From positions 46,871,442 through 46,935,441 of the forward strand of contig NC_083602.1 of NCBI RefSeq assembly GCF_029168945.1: a DNA stretch of 64,000 nucleotides, in the 5' to 3' direction. Under the pieces are notes generated by a model. That model saw only the letters and a list, made by a program, of their open reading frames with translations. It was not told where the DNA came from and did no database searches. Source of the DNA: Cannabis sativa (Eukaryota; Streptophyta; Magnoliopsida; Rosales; Cannabaceae). Each line of letters begins with the position of its first letter. Position 1 is the first letter of the stretch. The translations under genes and the position numbers were made by a program. Shown piece by piece: positions 11,556 to 22,933 of the stretch.

Positions 11556-13022
11556 TCATTGGTGGTATTTCCTTAAATGTTCTCCATTCCAGTATCGTGG
11601 TACTAGAATGAGTTGCATTTTTTCGTCATACTTACCCAGTTTGTATGCTCCGGAGTCGAGAACTTTGACCACCTGATATGGTCCTTCCCAGTTAGGTCCT
11701 AGTACGCCTGACTTGCTGTCTTTGGTGTTTAGGAATACCCTTTTTAGGACCATATCTCCCACAAAGAAATTCTGAGATTTCACTTGTTTATTGAAATACC
11801 AAGCTACTTTTTGTTGATGAGCTACCAACTTTAAGTTTGCAATTGCTCGTTTTTCTTCAATTTCATCAAGTGATTCTGAAAGGAGTATGTGATTGGTACC
11901 TTGATTGTACGTCAACCTTCTGTGGGATGGTGGCTCGAGTTCGACGGGCAGCATAGCTTCATAACCGTACGCCATTGAGAATGGTGTCTGACCAGTTGCT
12001 GTTTTCTCCATTGTACGGTATGACCGTAGAACTTCAGGGAGTTCTTCCGGCCAATTTCCTTTGGCATCTTCAAGTTTCTTTGTTAGTGTGTCCTTCAAGG
12101 TCTTATTGACTGCTTCAACTTGCCCATTTGCTTGGGGATGTCCCACTGCGGAGAAGCTTTTGATGATGCCATTCTTCGTACAGAAATCAGTGAAAGATTG
12201 ACTGTCGAACTGCTTGCCGTTGTCCGAAACTATTTTGTACGGTAGTCCAAACCGGCATATGATGTTCTTCACTATAAAGTCCTGAACCTTCTTTGATGTG
12301 ATAGTTGCGAGTGGTTCGGCTTCAGTCCACTTAGTAAAGTAGTCGACTGCTACCACTGCGTACTGCACTCCGCCTTTACCTTTAGGTAACTGTCCGATTA
12401 GGTCAATTCCCCAGATGGCAAAGGGCCACGGACTTTGTGTTTGTGTCAGCTCGTTGGGCAGAGCTCTTGGTATCTTTGAAAATCTCTGGCATTTGTCGCA
12501 CTTCTTCACATAAGCTTTCGAATATTCAATCATCGTCGGCCAGAAGTAGCCTTGCCTTAGAATTTTCTTTGATAAGCTTTGTCCGGCTGCATGATTTCCA
12601 CAGAATCTGTCTTGAACTTCATATAGAAGCCGTGCAGCTTCATTTGGTGTGACACACCTGAGTAATGGCATCGAGAGTCCTCTTTTGTACATGATCCCGT
12701 CTACGATGATGTGCCGTGCTACCTTTCTTCTCATTTTCCGAGCTTCATTTCGGTTATCTGGGAGTTCCCCAGAGTTGAGATAGGCTGCTATTGGCGTCAT
12801 CCAGTTCGAAGATGTGTCGATCATTTCAATTTCTTCCGTGCCGGTGATGCTAGGCTCTTCAAGAAACTGGATCGGGACCAGGTTCCCCTTGTCACTTATA
12901 TTGCTGCTCGCCAATCGGGCTTGCGCATCTGCTGTTGTATTTTCTTCTCTTGGAATTTGCTTGAGGCTATAGCTTTTGAATTGTGCGAGCAGATCATGTA
13001 TTTTGCTCAGATATGCTATCAT
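11556..13022 (-). CDS. Tat-lineage integrase fragment (C-terminal part of pol)
   Basis: The 488-residue open frame covers the end of the archaeal-type RNase H (residues 1-45, with REENTTADAQARLAS) and a full integrase. The zinc-binding region spans residues about 133-180 with His144, Cys175 and Cys178. The expected first His is Gln137, so the HHCC site is damaged. The catalytic core carries the D,D-35-E triad at Asp207 (WGIDLIG), Asp267 (VSDNGKQF) and Glu303 (NGQVEAVNK). The C-terminal region has the GPYQVV-like fold up to residue 488. It is the downstream part of a longer polyprotein, so the apparent Met start is internal; upstream coding in the same direction is broken by stops. Integrase inserts element cDNA into the host chromosome. 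It is convergent with the antisense gene. Confidence 0.85.
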   Translation of the reverse strand: MIAYLSKIHDLLAQFKSYSLKQIPREENTTADAQARLASSNISDKGNLVPIQFLEEPSITGTEEIEMIDTSSNWMTPIAAYLNSGELPDNRNEARKMRRKVARHIIVDGIMYKRGLSMPLLRCVTPNEAARLLYEVQDRFCGNHAAGQSLSKKILRQGYFWPTMIEYSKAYVKKCDKCQRFSKIPRALPNELTQTQSPWPFAIWGIDLIGQLPKGKGGVQYAVVAVDYFTKWTEAEPLATITSKKVQDFIVKNIICRFGLPYKIVSDNGKQFDSQSFTDFCTKNGIIKSFSAVGHPQANGQVEAVNKTLKDTLTKKLEDAKGNWPEELPEVLRSYRTMEKTATGQTPFSMAYGYEAMLPVELEPPSHRRLTYNQGTNHILLSESLDEIEEKRAIANLKLVAHQQKVAWYFNKQVKSQNFFVGDMVLKRVFLNTKDSKSGVLGPNWEGPYQVVKVLDSGAYKLGKYDEKMQLILVPRYWNGEHLRKYHQ

Positions 13023-13834
13023 TTTTCTCCCCGAGACTCGTATTCGCTAGATACATGATTTACCACTAGTTGTGAGTCACTTCATATCTTGATGTGCTCG
13101 GCCTTCATCTCCTTCGCTAGTTTGAGTCCAGCGATTAGGGCTTCATATTCGGCCTCGTTGTTGGAGGCTTTGAATCAGAATTTGACCGCTGCATGCAGGT
13201 GTTGCCCCCCAGGTGTGAAAAGGGCAATTCCTATGCCGGATTGTTGATCTGTGGCCAATCAATCCACATGTAGCTTCGAGGTCAGCTTGTTTTCAGTGCT
13301 GCTCGGCTCTGATGTTGACTCGAGATCGCCTTCTGGGATGCTTTCAGTTTTTCCTGTGCATTCCACCAAAAAGTCGGCCAAGGCTTTGCCTTTGATAGCT
13401 GTTCGTGGTTGGAAGTTGATTTCGTACTGCCCCAATTCCACCGCCCACTTGAGTAATCGCCCTGAGGCATCTGGCTTTTGAAGTATTTGCCGTAGTGGTT
13501 GGTCGGTGTACACCCGAACAGGATGAGCTTGAAAGTAAGGTCGTAGCTTTCTTGTTGCTAAGATGAGGCAGTAGGCGAGCTATTCTATCAACAGATATCG
13601 GCCTTCGACCTCGATGAGTCTTTTACTGATGTAATAGATTGGATGCTGCACGCCATCTTCTTCTCTGATTAGTACGGCGCTTATGGCATGCTTCGTTACT
13701 GCTAGGTATATCCCCAGCTCCTCAACGTCCAGAGGTTTAGAGAGGACGGGAGGTTTTGCGAGCTGTGCCTTTAGGTCTTAAAAAGCTCTTTCACATTCTT
13801 CTGTCCATTCGAACTTTTTGTTTCCTCGAAGGAT
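13023..13834 (-). pseudogene. Decayed RT end, RNase H and archaeal-type RNase H of Tat pol
   Basis: Read on the minus strand from 13834 down, this encodes the end of the RT thumb, the first RNase H (including the tract at 13259-13513 with VYTDQPLRQILQKPDASG) and then an archaeal-type RNase H. The latter has FKASNNEAEYEAL and SDSQLVVNHV, motifs that mark the second RNase H of Tat/Ogre elements. At least three in-frame TGA codons occur between 13023 and 13258, and further stops occur between 13514 and 13834. Coding similarity ends at about 13834, where repeats of the hexamer array begin. Confidence 0.75.
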
Positions 13835-16800
13835 GTTGAACCCAGTCCCAAACCGAAAAGTTGACCCGAACCCGTACCCTGTGACCCAAAATTGGAACCA
13901 AAACCGGAAGTTGACCGGGACTAGAACCAGGACTTGGACTTTTAATCATAACTGAAATTGGACCTAGATCCAGAACCGTAACGGGACCAGGACCCAGACT
14001 CCAAATCAGACCTAGACCCGAATTGCGAGCCAGACCCGAATCCCAACCCAAACCTGGACTCGGGACACGAACTCGAACCTGAACTCAGACCCAAACATGA
14101 AACCAGACTACGGACACAGAACGAGGGTCGGGACCTAGAACCGCATCCCAATCTCGATCCAAAACCCAAACTTAGAAATGGGACCTGGGACCTGAACTAG
14201 AACAAGACCGAGACCTGTGACAGTGATCTAGATCTTGACTCGGGATTCGGGTAACGGGGACTGGAACAGACCAGTAGTCGGTGTCTAGATCTGGGACTCA
14301 GACTAGGACGAGAACCCAGACGAAGAACCAAACCCGAACCTAGACCTAGACCTGGGACCGAAGATTAGAACCTGAACAAGAATCGCCGAACCAGGACCCT
14401 AGAACAAGACCAGGACCGTGCCCAGGACCCGGACTCAGACCTAGAACCGAACACTGACCTAGCCTCAGACCAAAACTGAGACTGGAACTCGGGCCCAAAC
14501 ACGGTCGTGTAACCAGACCAGAACTGAGATCCAGACCTAGACCTAAATCTGGGACGCTATCCAAAACACAGACTTAGAATAGATAGGTATCCGGATACGA
14601 ACCTGGACTTTGACCAAGACCCAGACTGGGATCGAAATGCTGGTCCTAGATCTTGACGGAGATCCTGACCCACACCCAAACTTAGACCCGCACTCAGGAC
14701 ACGAGCTTGGACCTGGAACCGAAGCTAGACCCAGATCGGGGTCCAAACCTGGACACAAACCCTGGCACAGAGTAGGACCTGAACTCAAACACCCACACCT
14801 AGAATCAGACCCAAAGCCAGACCCTGACCCGGACCCAAACTCGAACCCAAACAAGGATCAGAACCAAGGACTTAGACCACGAATTGAATCCAAACTCAAA
14901 TCGGGATTGGAACTTGGGACTCAGACCCAACCTAGACTAAGACCCAGGACGCGAACCACAACCGGAGCAAAATCTGGACCTAGACTGAAATTCGGAACCG
15001 AACCCAAACTCAGACCATGACTCGAACTCTGACCCGAACTCAAACCCAAACTCAAACTCAAAATCGCAAATGGAACTAGAACCGAACTATGACTAGGACC
15101 AGGACCACGACCTAAACCCGAACCCGAACCCAGTTCAGAACCATGACAGAGAGCTAAACCCGAATTGAGACTAGGACTCGAACCTGAACCTAGACCGGGA
15201 CCCAAACCCACACAATAACCGGCACATGGACCCAGAATCAGGATATGGACCTAGGAAACAGAACTAGGACCAGGACCTAGTACCCGACCCAGAACCAAAC
15301 ATGAACCTAGGACCAAGCTCGTGACCCGGCACCAGAAATGGAACCAGACTGGGACCCAAGATTGGGATCCGGATCTGGACCCAGGGCTTTGACAAAACCC
15401 GTAGTCGGTGTCTGATTTTGGGACCCAGCTCTGGACCCGAACCCTGACAAGGACCCGAACCCACACAAGGACCTGAACCAAGTCCCACACCCAAAAGTTG
15501 ACATGAACCTGTACCCTATGACCCAAAATTGGAACCAAAATAAGAAGTTCATCAGGGCTGGAACTAGGACATGGACTTAGAATGATAACTAAATTTGGAC
15601 CTAGATCCAGAACCGTAACCGGACCATGACCCAGACTCCAAATCAGACCTATACCCGAATGAGGAGCCGGACCCGGATCCCAACCAAACTTGGAATCGCG
15701 ACCCGAACCCGAACAAGAACTCAAACCCAAACATGGAACCAAACTATGGACACAAAACCAGGGTCAGGACCTAGAACCGCACCCCAGTCTCGATCCCGAA
15801 CCCAATCTCTGAAATGGGACCTTAACCAGAACAAGACCGAGACCCTTGATAGTGATTCCAGATCATGACTCGGGACTCGGGTGACAGGGCCTGGAATAGA
15901 CCAGTAGTCGGTGTCTAGATCTGGGACTCAGACTAGGACCAGAACCTAGACGAAGAACCAAACCCGAACCCAGACCTAGACCTGGGAACCAAAATTAGAA
16001 CGTGAACAAGAATCGCCGAACCAGGACCCTAGAACAAGACTAGGACCGTGACCAGGACCCGGACCCAGACCTAGAACCAAACACAGACCTAGACTCAGAC
16101 CCAAACTGAGACTGGAACTCGGGCCCGGACACGGTCGTGTACCCAGATCGGAATTGACACCCGGACCTGGACCTAAATCTGGGACCCGATCCCAAACACA
16201 GACTTGGACATAGATAGGGATCCGGATACAAACCTGGACTCTGACCAAGACCCAGAGTGGGATCGAAATGCTGGACCTAGATCTGGACGGAGATCCTGAC
16301 CCAGACCCAAACTTTAACCCGCATTCGGGACTCGAACTTTGACCTGTACCCGAACCTAGACCCAGATCAGGGTCAAGACCTGGACACAGACACGGACACA
16401 GACTCGAACGCAAACTCAAACACCCACACCTAGAATCAAACCCAAAGCTAGACCCGAACCCGGACCAAAACACGAACCCAAATCTGGAGCCTGATCTGGA
16501 CCTAGACTGAAATCCGGACTCGAACCCAAACTCAAACCATGACTCGAACTCCGAATCGCAAATGGAACTAGAACTGAAATAGGACTAGGACCAGAACAAG
16601 GACCTAAACCCAAACCCTAACCCAGATCAAAACCCAGACAGAGACCTAAACCCGAACCGAGACTAGGACTCGAACCCGAACATAGACCGGGACCCAAACC
16701 CGCACAATAACCTGGACCTAGACCCAGAATCAGGATAGGGACCTGTGAAATAGAACTAGGACCGGGACCTAGTACCCGACCTAGACCCGAAGTGGAACCT

Positions 16801-19800
16801 AGGACCCAGCTCGTGACCCGACACCAAAAATGGAACCAGACTGGGACCCGAGATTGGGATCCGGATCTGGACCCAGGGCTTGGACAAAACCCGTCGTCGG
16901 TGTCTTGATTTGGGACGCAGCCCTGGACCCGAACCCTAATAACGACCCGAACCCACACCAAGATCTGAACCTAGTCCCAAACCCAAAAGTGGACCCGAAC
17001 CCGTACCTTATGCCCCAAAATTGGAACCAAAACCAGAAGTTGACCATGACTGGAACAAGGACTTGGACTTGGAATCAAAACTGAAATTGGACCTAGATCC
17101 AGAACCGTAACCGGACCAGGACCCAAACCCGGACTCCAAATCAGACCTAAACACAAATTGGGAGCCGGTCCCAGATCCCAACAAAAACCTGGACTCAGGA
17201 CCCGAACCCGAGCCTAAACTAAGACCCAAACATGGAACCAGACTAGGGACACAGAACTTGGGTCGGGACCTAGAACTGCACCCCAATCTCGATCCCGAAC
17301 CTAAACTCAGAAATGGGACCTTGGACTGAACCAGAACCAGACCGAGACCCGTGACAGTGATCCAAATCATGACTCGTGATTCGGGTAACGGGGCTTGGAA
17401 CAGACCAGTAGTCGGTGTCTAGATCTTGGACTCAGACAAGGACCAGAACCTAGACTAAGAAGCAAACCCGAACCCAATCCTAGACCTGGGGCCCAAAATT
17501 AGAACCTGAATAAGAATCGCCGAGCCAGGACCTTAGAACAAGACTAGGACCCTGATCAGGACCCAGACCTAGAGCCGAACACAGACCTAGCCTCAGACCC
17601 AAACTGAGACTGGAACTCGGGCCCGGACACGGTCGTGTACCCAGACCGGAACTGAGACCCGAACCTGGACCTAAATCTTGGACCCGATCCCAAACACTGT
17701 CTTGGACCTAGAGAGGGATTCGAATACAAACCTGCACACGGACCAAGACCCAAACGGGGATCGGAATGCTAGACCTACTTTTGGAACAAGATCGTGACCG
17801 AGACCCAAACCTGGACCCACATTCGGGACCCAAACTTGGACTTGGACCTAAATCTGGGACCCGATCCCAAACATAGACTTGGACCTAGATAGGGATCTGG
17901 ATACAAAACTGGACTCGGACCAAAACCCAGACTGGGATTTAAATGTTGGACGTAGATCTGGACCGAGATCCTGACCCAGACCAAAACTTGGAACTGCATT
18001 TGGGACCCGAACTATGATGTGGACCCGAACCTAGACCCAGATCGGGGTACATACCTTGACACAAACCCGGACACAGACTCGGACCCGAACTCAAACCCAC
18101 ACAATGAATCAGCCCCAAAGTTAGACCCGGACCCGGACACAAACTCGAACCAGACCAGGATCAGAACCAAGGACTTAGACCCAGAACTGCATCCAGACTA
18201 AGATCGGGATTGGAACTTGCGACTCGGACCCAACCTAGACAAAGACCCAGGACGGGAACACACACCCAGAGCCTGATTTGGAGCTAGACTGAAATTCGGA
18301 GCTGAACCCAAACTCAGACCATGACTCGAACTCCAAACTAAAACCCAAACTCGAACTCAGAATAGCAAATGGAACTAGAGCCGAACTAGGACTAGGACTA
18401 GGACCAGGACCTAAACCTAAACCCGAACCCAGATAAAAACCCTGACAAAGACATAAACCCGAACCGAGACTGAGACTCGAACCCAAACCTAGACTGGCAC
18501 CCAAACCCACACAATAACTGGGACCTAGACCTAGAATCAGGATAAAGACCTAGGCAACAGAACTAGGACCGGGACCTAGTAACCGACCCAGACCCGAACT
18601 TGAACCTAGGACCAAGCTCGTGAGCCGACACCAGAAATGGAGCAAGACTGGGACCCGAGATTGGGATCCAGATCTGGACCCAGCGCTTAAACAAAACCCG
18701 TAGTCGGTGTCTGGATTTGGGACCCAGCCCTGGACCCGAACCCACACCCGAACCTGAACCCAATCCCAAACCCAGAAGTGCACCCAAACCCGTACCATGT
18801 GACAAAAAATTGGAACCAAAATCGAAAGTTGACCGGGACTGGAAGTAGGACTTGGACTTGGAATAATAACTGAAATTGGACCTAGATCCAAAACCGTAAC
18901 CGGACCAGGACCCGGACTCCAAATAAAACCTAGACCCAAATTGGGAGCCGGACCCGGATCCCAACCCAAACTTGGACTCAGAACCCGAACCGGAACCTGA
19001 ACTCAGACCCTAAGATGGAACCAGACTAGGAACACAGAACCAGGGTCGGGACTTAGAACCGGACCGTAGTTTCGATCCCGAACCCAAACTCAGAAATGGG
19101 ACCTGGGACACTAGAACCAGACCGAGACCCATGACAGTGATCCAGATCATGACTCGGGACTCGGGTAACAAGGCCTGGAGCAGGCCAGTAGTCAGTGTCT
19201 AAATCTGGGACTTAAACTAGGACCAGAACCCAAACAAAGAACCAAACCCAAACCCAGACCTAAACCTTGGACAAAAAATTATAACCTGAACAAGAATCGC
19301 CCAACCAGGACCCTAGAACAAGACTAGGACCGTGACCAGGACCCGAACACAGAATTGCAAATGGTACTAGAGCCGAACTAGGACTAGGACCAGGACCAGG
19401 ACCTAAACCCAAACCCGAACCCAGATCAAAACCCAAACAGAGACCTAAACCTTGATCGGGACTAGGACTCGACCTCGAACCCGAACCTAGAACGGGACCC
19501 AAACCCACACAATAACTGGGACCTAGACCCAGAATCAGGATATGGACCTGGGAAAAAGAACTAGGACCGTGACCTAGTACTTGACCCTGACCCGAAGTTG
19601 AACTTAGGAACCCGCTCGTGACCCAGAATAAAAAATGGAACCAGGCTGGAACCTGAGATTGGGATCCGGATCTGGACCTAGGGCTTGGACAAAACCCGTA
19701 GTCGGTGTCTGGATTTAGGACCCAGCCCTGGACCCGAACCCTGACAACGACCCGAACCCACACCAAGACCTAAACCTAGTCCCAAACCCAAAAGTGGACC

Positions 19801-22285
19801 CGAACCCGTACCCTATGACCCAAAATTGGAACCAAAGCCGGAAGTTGATCGGGACTGGAAATAGGACTTGGACTTGGAATCATAACTGAAATTGGACTTA
19901 GATCCAGAACCGTAACCGGACAAGGACCCAGACACCAAATAAGACATAGACAAGAATTGGGAGCAAACCCGGATCCCAACCCAAACCTGGACTCGGGAAC
20001 CGAACCCGAACCAGAACTCAGACCCAAACATGGAACCAAACTAGGGACACAGAACCAAAGTCGAGACCTAGAACCGCACCTGAGTCTCGATCCCGAAGCC
20101 AAACCTAGACCTGGGACCCAAAATTAGAACCTGAACAAGAATCGCCGAGCCAGGACCCTAGAACAAGACTAGGACCGTGATTAGGACCCGGACCCACACC
20201 TAGAACCGAACACAGACCGAGCCTCAGACTGACACTGGAACTCGGGCCCAGACACGGTCGTGTATCCAGACCGGAACTGAGACCTGGACTTGGACCTTAA
20301 TCTGGAACGCAATCCCAAACACAGACTTGGACCAAGATAGGGATCCGGATACGAACATGGACTCAAACCAAGACCTAGACTGGGATCGAAATGCTGGACC
20401 TGGATCTGGACCGAGATCCTATCCCAGACCTAAACTTGGACCCGCACTCGGGATCGTAACTTGGACTTGGACATGAACCTAGACCCAGATCGGGGTAAAG
20501 ACTTGGACACAAACCTAGACACAGACTCGGACCGGAACTCAAACCCACACCTAGAATCAAACCCAAAGCTAGACCGGGACCCAAACTCGAACCCAGACCA
20601 GGATCAGAACAAAGGACTTACACCAACAACTGAATACAGACTCAGATCGGGATTGGAACTTGGGACTTTGACCCAACCTAGACATGGACGCAGGACGCGA
20701 ACCCACAACCGGAGCGTGATCTGAACCTAGACTGAAATTCGGACCCGAATTCAAATTCAGACCAGGACTCGAACTCTGACCTGAACTAAAACCCAAACTC
20801 GAACTCAGAATCGCAAATGGAACTAGAACTGAACTAGGACTAGGGCCAGGACAAGGACCTAAACCCAAAACAGAACCCAGATCATAACCCAGACAAAGAC
20901 CTAAACCCGAACCGAGACTAGGACTCGAACCCGAACCTAGACCCGGACCCAAACTCACACAAACCGGTACCTAGACCCAGAATAAGGATAGGGACGTGCG
21001 AAATAGAACTAGGACTAGGACCTTGTGCCCGACCCAGACCCGTACTTGAACCTAGGACCCAGCTCGTGGCTCAGACTGGGACCCGAGATTGGGATCCTGA
21101 TCTGGATCCAGGGTTTGGAAAAAACCCGCAGTCTAATTCTTGATTTGGGACCCAGCCGTGGAACCGAACCCTGACAAGGACCCTAACCCACACCTGGACC
21201 TGAACCATGTCCCAAACCCAATAGTGGACCTGAACCCGTACCCTGTGACCAAAAATTCGAACCAAAACCAGAAGTTGACCGGGACTCGAACTAGGACTTG
21301 GACTTGGAATCATAATTGAAATGGGACCTAGATCGTGAACCGTAACTGGACCAGGACCCGGACTCCAAATCAGACCTAGACCGGAATTGAGAGCCCGACC
21401 TAGATCCCAACCCAAACCTGGACTCGTGACCCGAACCCGAACCTAAATTCAGACCCAAACATGGAACCAGACTAGGGACACAAAACAAGGGTCGGGACCT
21501 AGAACCTCACCCCAGTCTCGATCTCGAACCCAAACTCAGAAATCGGACCTGGGACCTGAACTAGAACAAGACCGAGACCCATGACAATGATCCAGATCTT
21601 GACTTGGGATTCGTGTAACGGGGCCTGGAATAGACCCGTAGTCGGTGCCTAGATCTAGGACTCAGACTAGGACCAGATGCCAGACGAAGAACCAAACGCG
21701 AACCCAGACCTAGACCTGGGACCCAAAATTAGAACCTGAACAAGAATCGCTGAACGAGGACCGTAGAACAAGACTAGGACCATGACCAGGACCCAGACCC
21801 AGACCTAGATATGAACACAGACCTAGCCTCAATCCCAAACTGAGACTCGAACTGGGGCCCAGACACGATCGTGTACCTAGACCGGAACTGAGACGCGGAC
21901 ATGGACCTAAATCTGGGACTCGATCCCAAACACAGACTTGGACCTAGATAGGGATCCGGATACAAACCTACACTCAGACCAAGACCCAGACTGGGATCGA
22001 AATGCTGGACCTAAATCTTTTCCGAGATCCTGACCCAGACCCAAACTTGGACCTGCACTCAGGACCCGAACTTGGACCTGGACCCGAACTTAGACAAAGA
22101 TCGGGGTCCAGACCTCGACACAAACACAGACACAGACTCAAACCCGAACTGAAACATCTACACCTAGAATCAGACCCAAAGCTAGACCCGGACCTGTACC
22201 TTAACTCGAACCCAGACCAGAATCAGAACCAAGGACTTAGACCCAGAACTGAATCAAGACTAAGATCGGGATTGGAACTTGGGAA
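13835..22285. repeat. Degenerate hexanucleotide (RRACYY) array, main block
   Basis: About 8.45 kb consists almost entirely of degenerate 6-bp units of the form RRACYY (for example GGACCT, GGACCC, GAACCT, AGACCC, AAACTC). Triplets of purines alternate with triplets of pyrimidines on both strands. Above this lies a higher-order pattern: landmarks such as GTAGTCGGTGTCT recur at 14274, 15401, 15904, 16893, 17408, 18700, 19188 (variant), 19698 and 21638, in two alternating contexts. This gives irregular units of roughly 1.5-1.8 kb with deletions and local duplications. Many open frames of 60-170 codons arise because hexamers rarely form stops. They translate to Gly/Ser/Pro/Leu or Asp/Pro/Asn repeats, shift frame and lack starts in common, so none is called. 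I do not recognise this satellite. Confidence 0.9.
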
Positions 22286-22933
22286 TCATTACTTGACTTC
22301 TACACACATGTAGAAGCTATAGATTCCATATTTATGTTCAGCTCTCCCACTCAATCATACTATCATGCTCCCAAAATATACGTATTACCCTGACCCAAAA
22401 GTAGGCTTAACTAATAAATCAAAGAACATGAATAGTACTCCTGAGTTGAGCCTAAGCATATCAGGATTTAGATTCTTTTAATCTTAAGATCAACTACTGA
22501 TATTGACTTGGAAAGATATATAACGGTAAGTTTGTAATATCTTAACTTAGTTGCAATATCGGTCCAGTCCAATGTATACTCCATTCATTCGAAACTAGTG
22601 TACTTTACTAATGTCCTAGAAAGAACATAACACTTACTCCAAGTGTAAGTACACATCATCGCTGATTATCACATTAGTGTAAATCCAATAACACTGATGA
22701 AATAGGGACCAAGTCTTTTGATTCGTATGATCACAATCACATTCCACTGTGTTTACGATACTGTAATTGTGAATAAACATATGATCTGGATTTAACAGAT
22801 TCTGTGTGTAAATGTAATAAACATATTAAACCATTAGCATGTAAAATTCATGCAAACATCAATCACTTCAAATTTCTTATATTGATAACTAATGAGATTG
22901 TAAAGAGTTTTATTTAGGGCATAAAACCCAACA
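22286..22933 (-). mobile_element. LTR fragment inside the hexamer array
   Basis: This 648-bp piece is of the copia-type LTR family closest to element C's LTR (it shares TCTTTTGATTC.TATGATCACAATC with 24811). It ends at the proper LTR terminus AAACCCAACA (22933) but lacks the other LTR half, and no target duplication is visible. The array resumes at a different point of its higher-order unit, so the fragment probably came in with a deletion or rearrangement. Confidence 0.75.

Larger units (their letters stand above)
4751..13834 (-). mobile_element. Truncated Tat-lineage Ty3/gypsy element with antisense ORF
   Basis: The element lies in minus orientation. From left to right on the plus strand it has a 3' LTR, a PPT, an antisense spliced gene reading on the plus strand, a spacer with short tandem repeats, and pol (integrase, archaeal-type RNase H, end of the first RNase H and of RT) reading on the minus strand. 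Tat-lineage elements (Grande, Retand, RIRE2 and relatives) are known for a second RNase H and for extra, sometimes antisense, ORFs between pol and the 3' LTR, and this layout matches. Most of RT, protease, gag and the 5' LTR are missing because the sequence passes into the hexamer array near 13835. The insertion into LARD-0 is seen on the left side only, where the flank is ATTTC. Confidence 0.8.
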
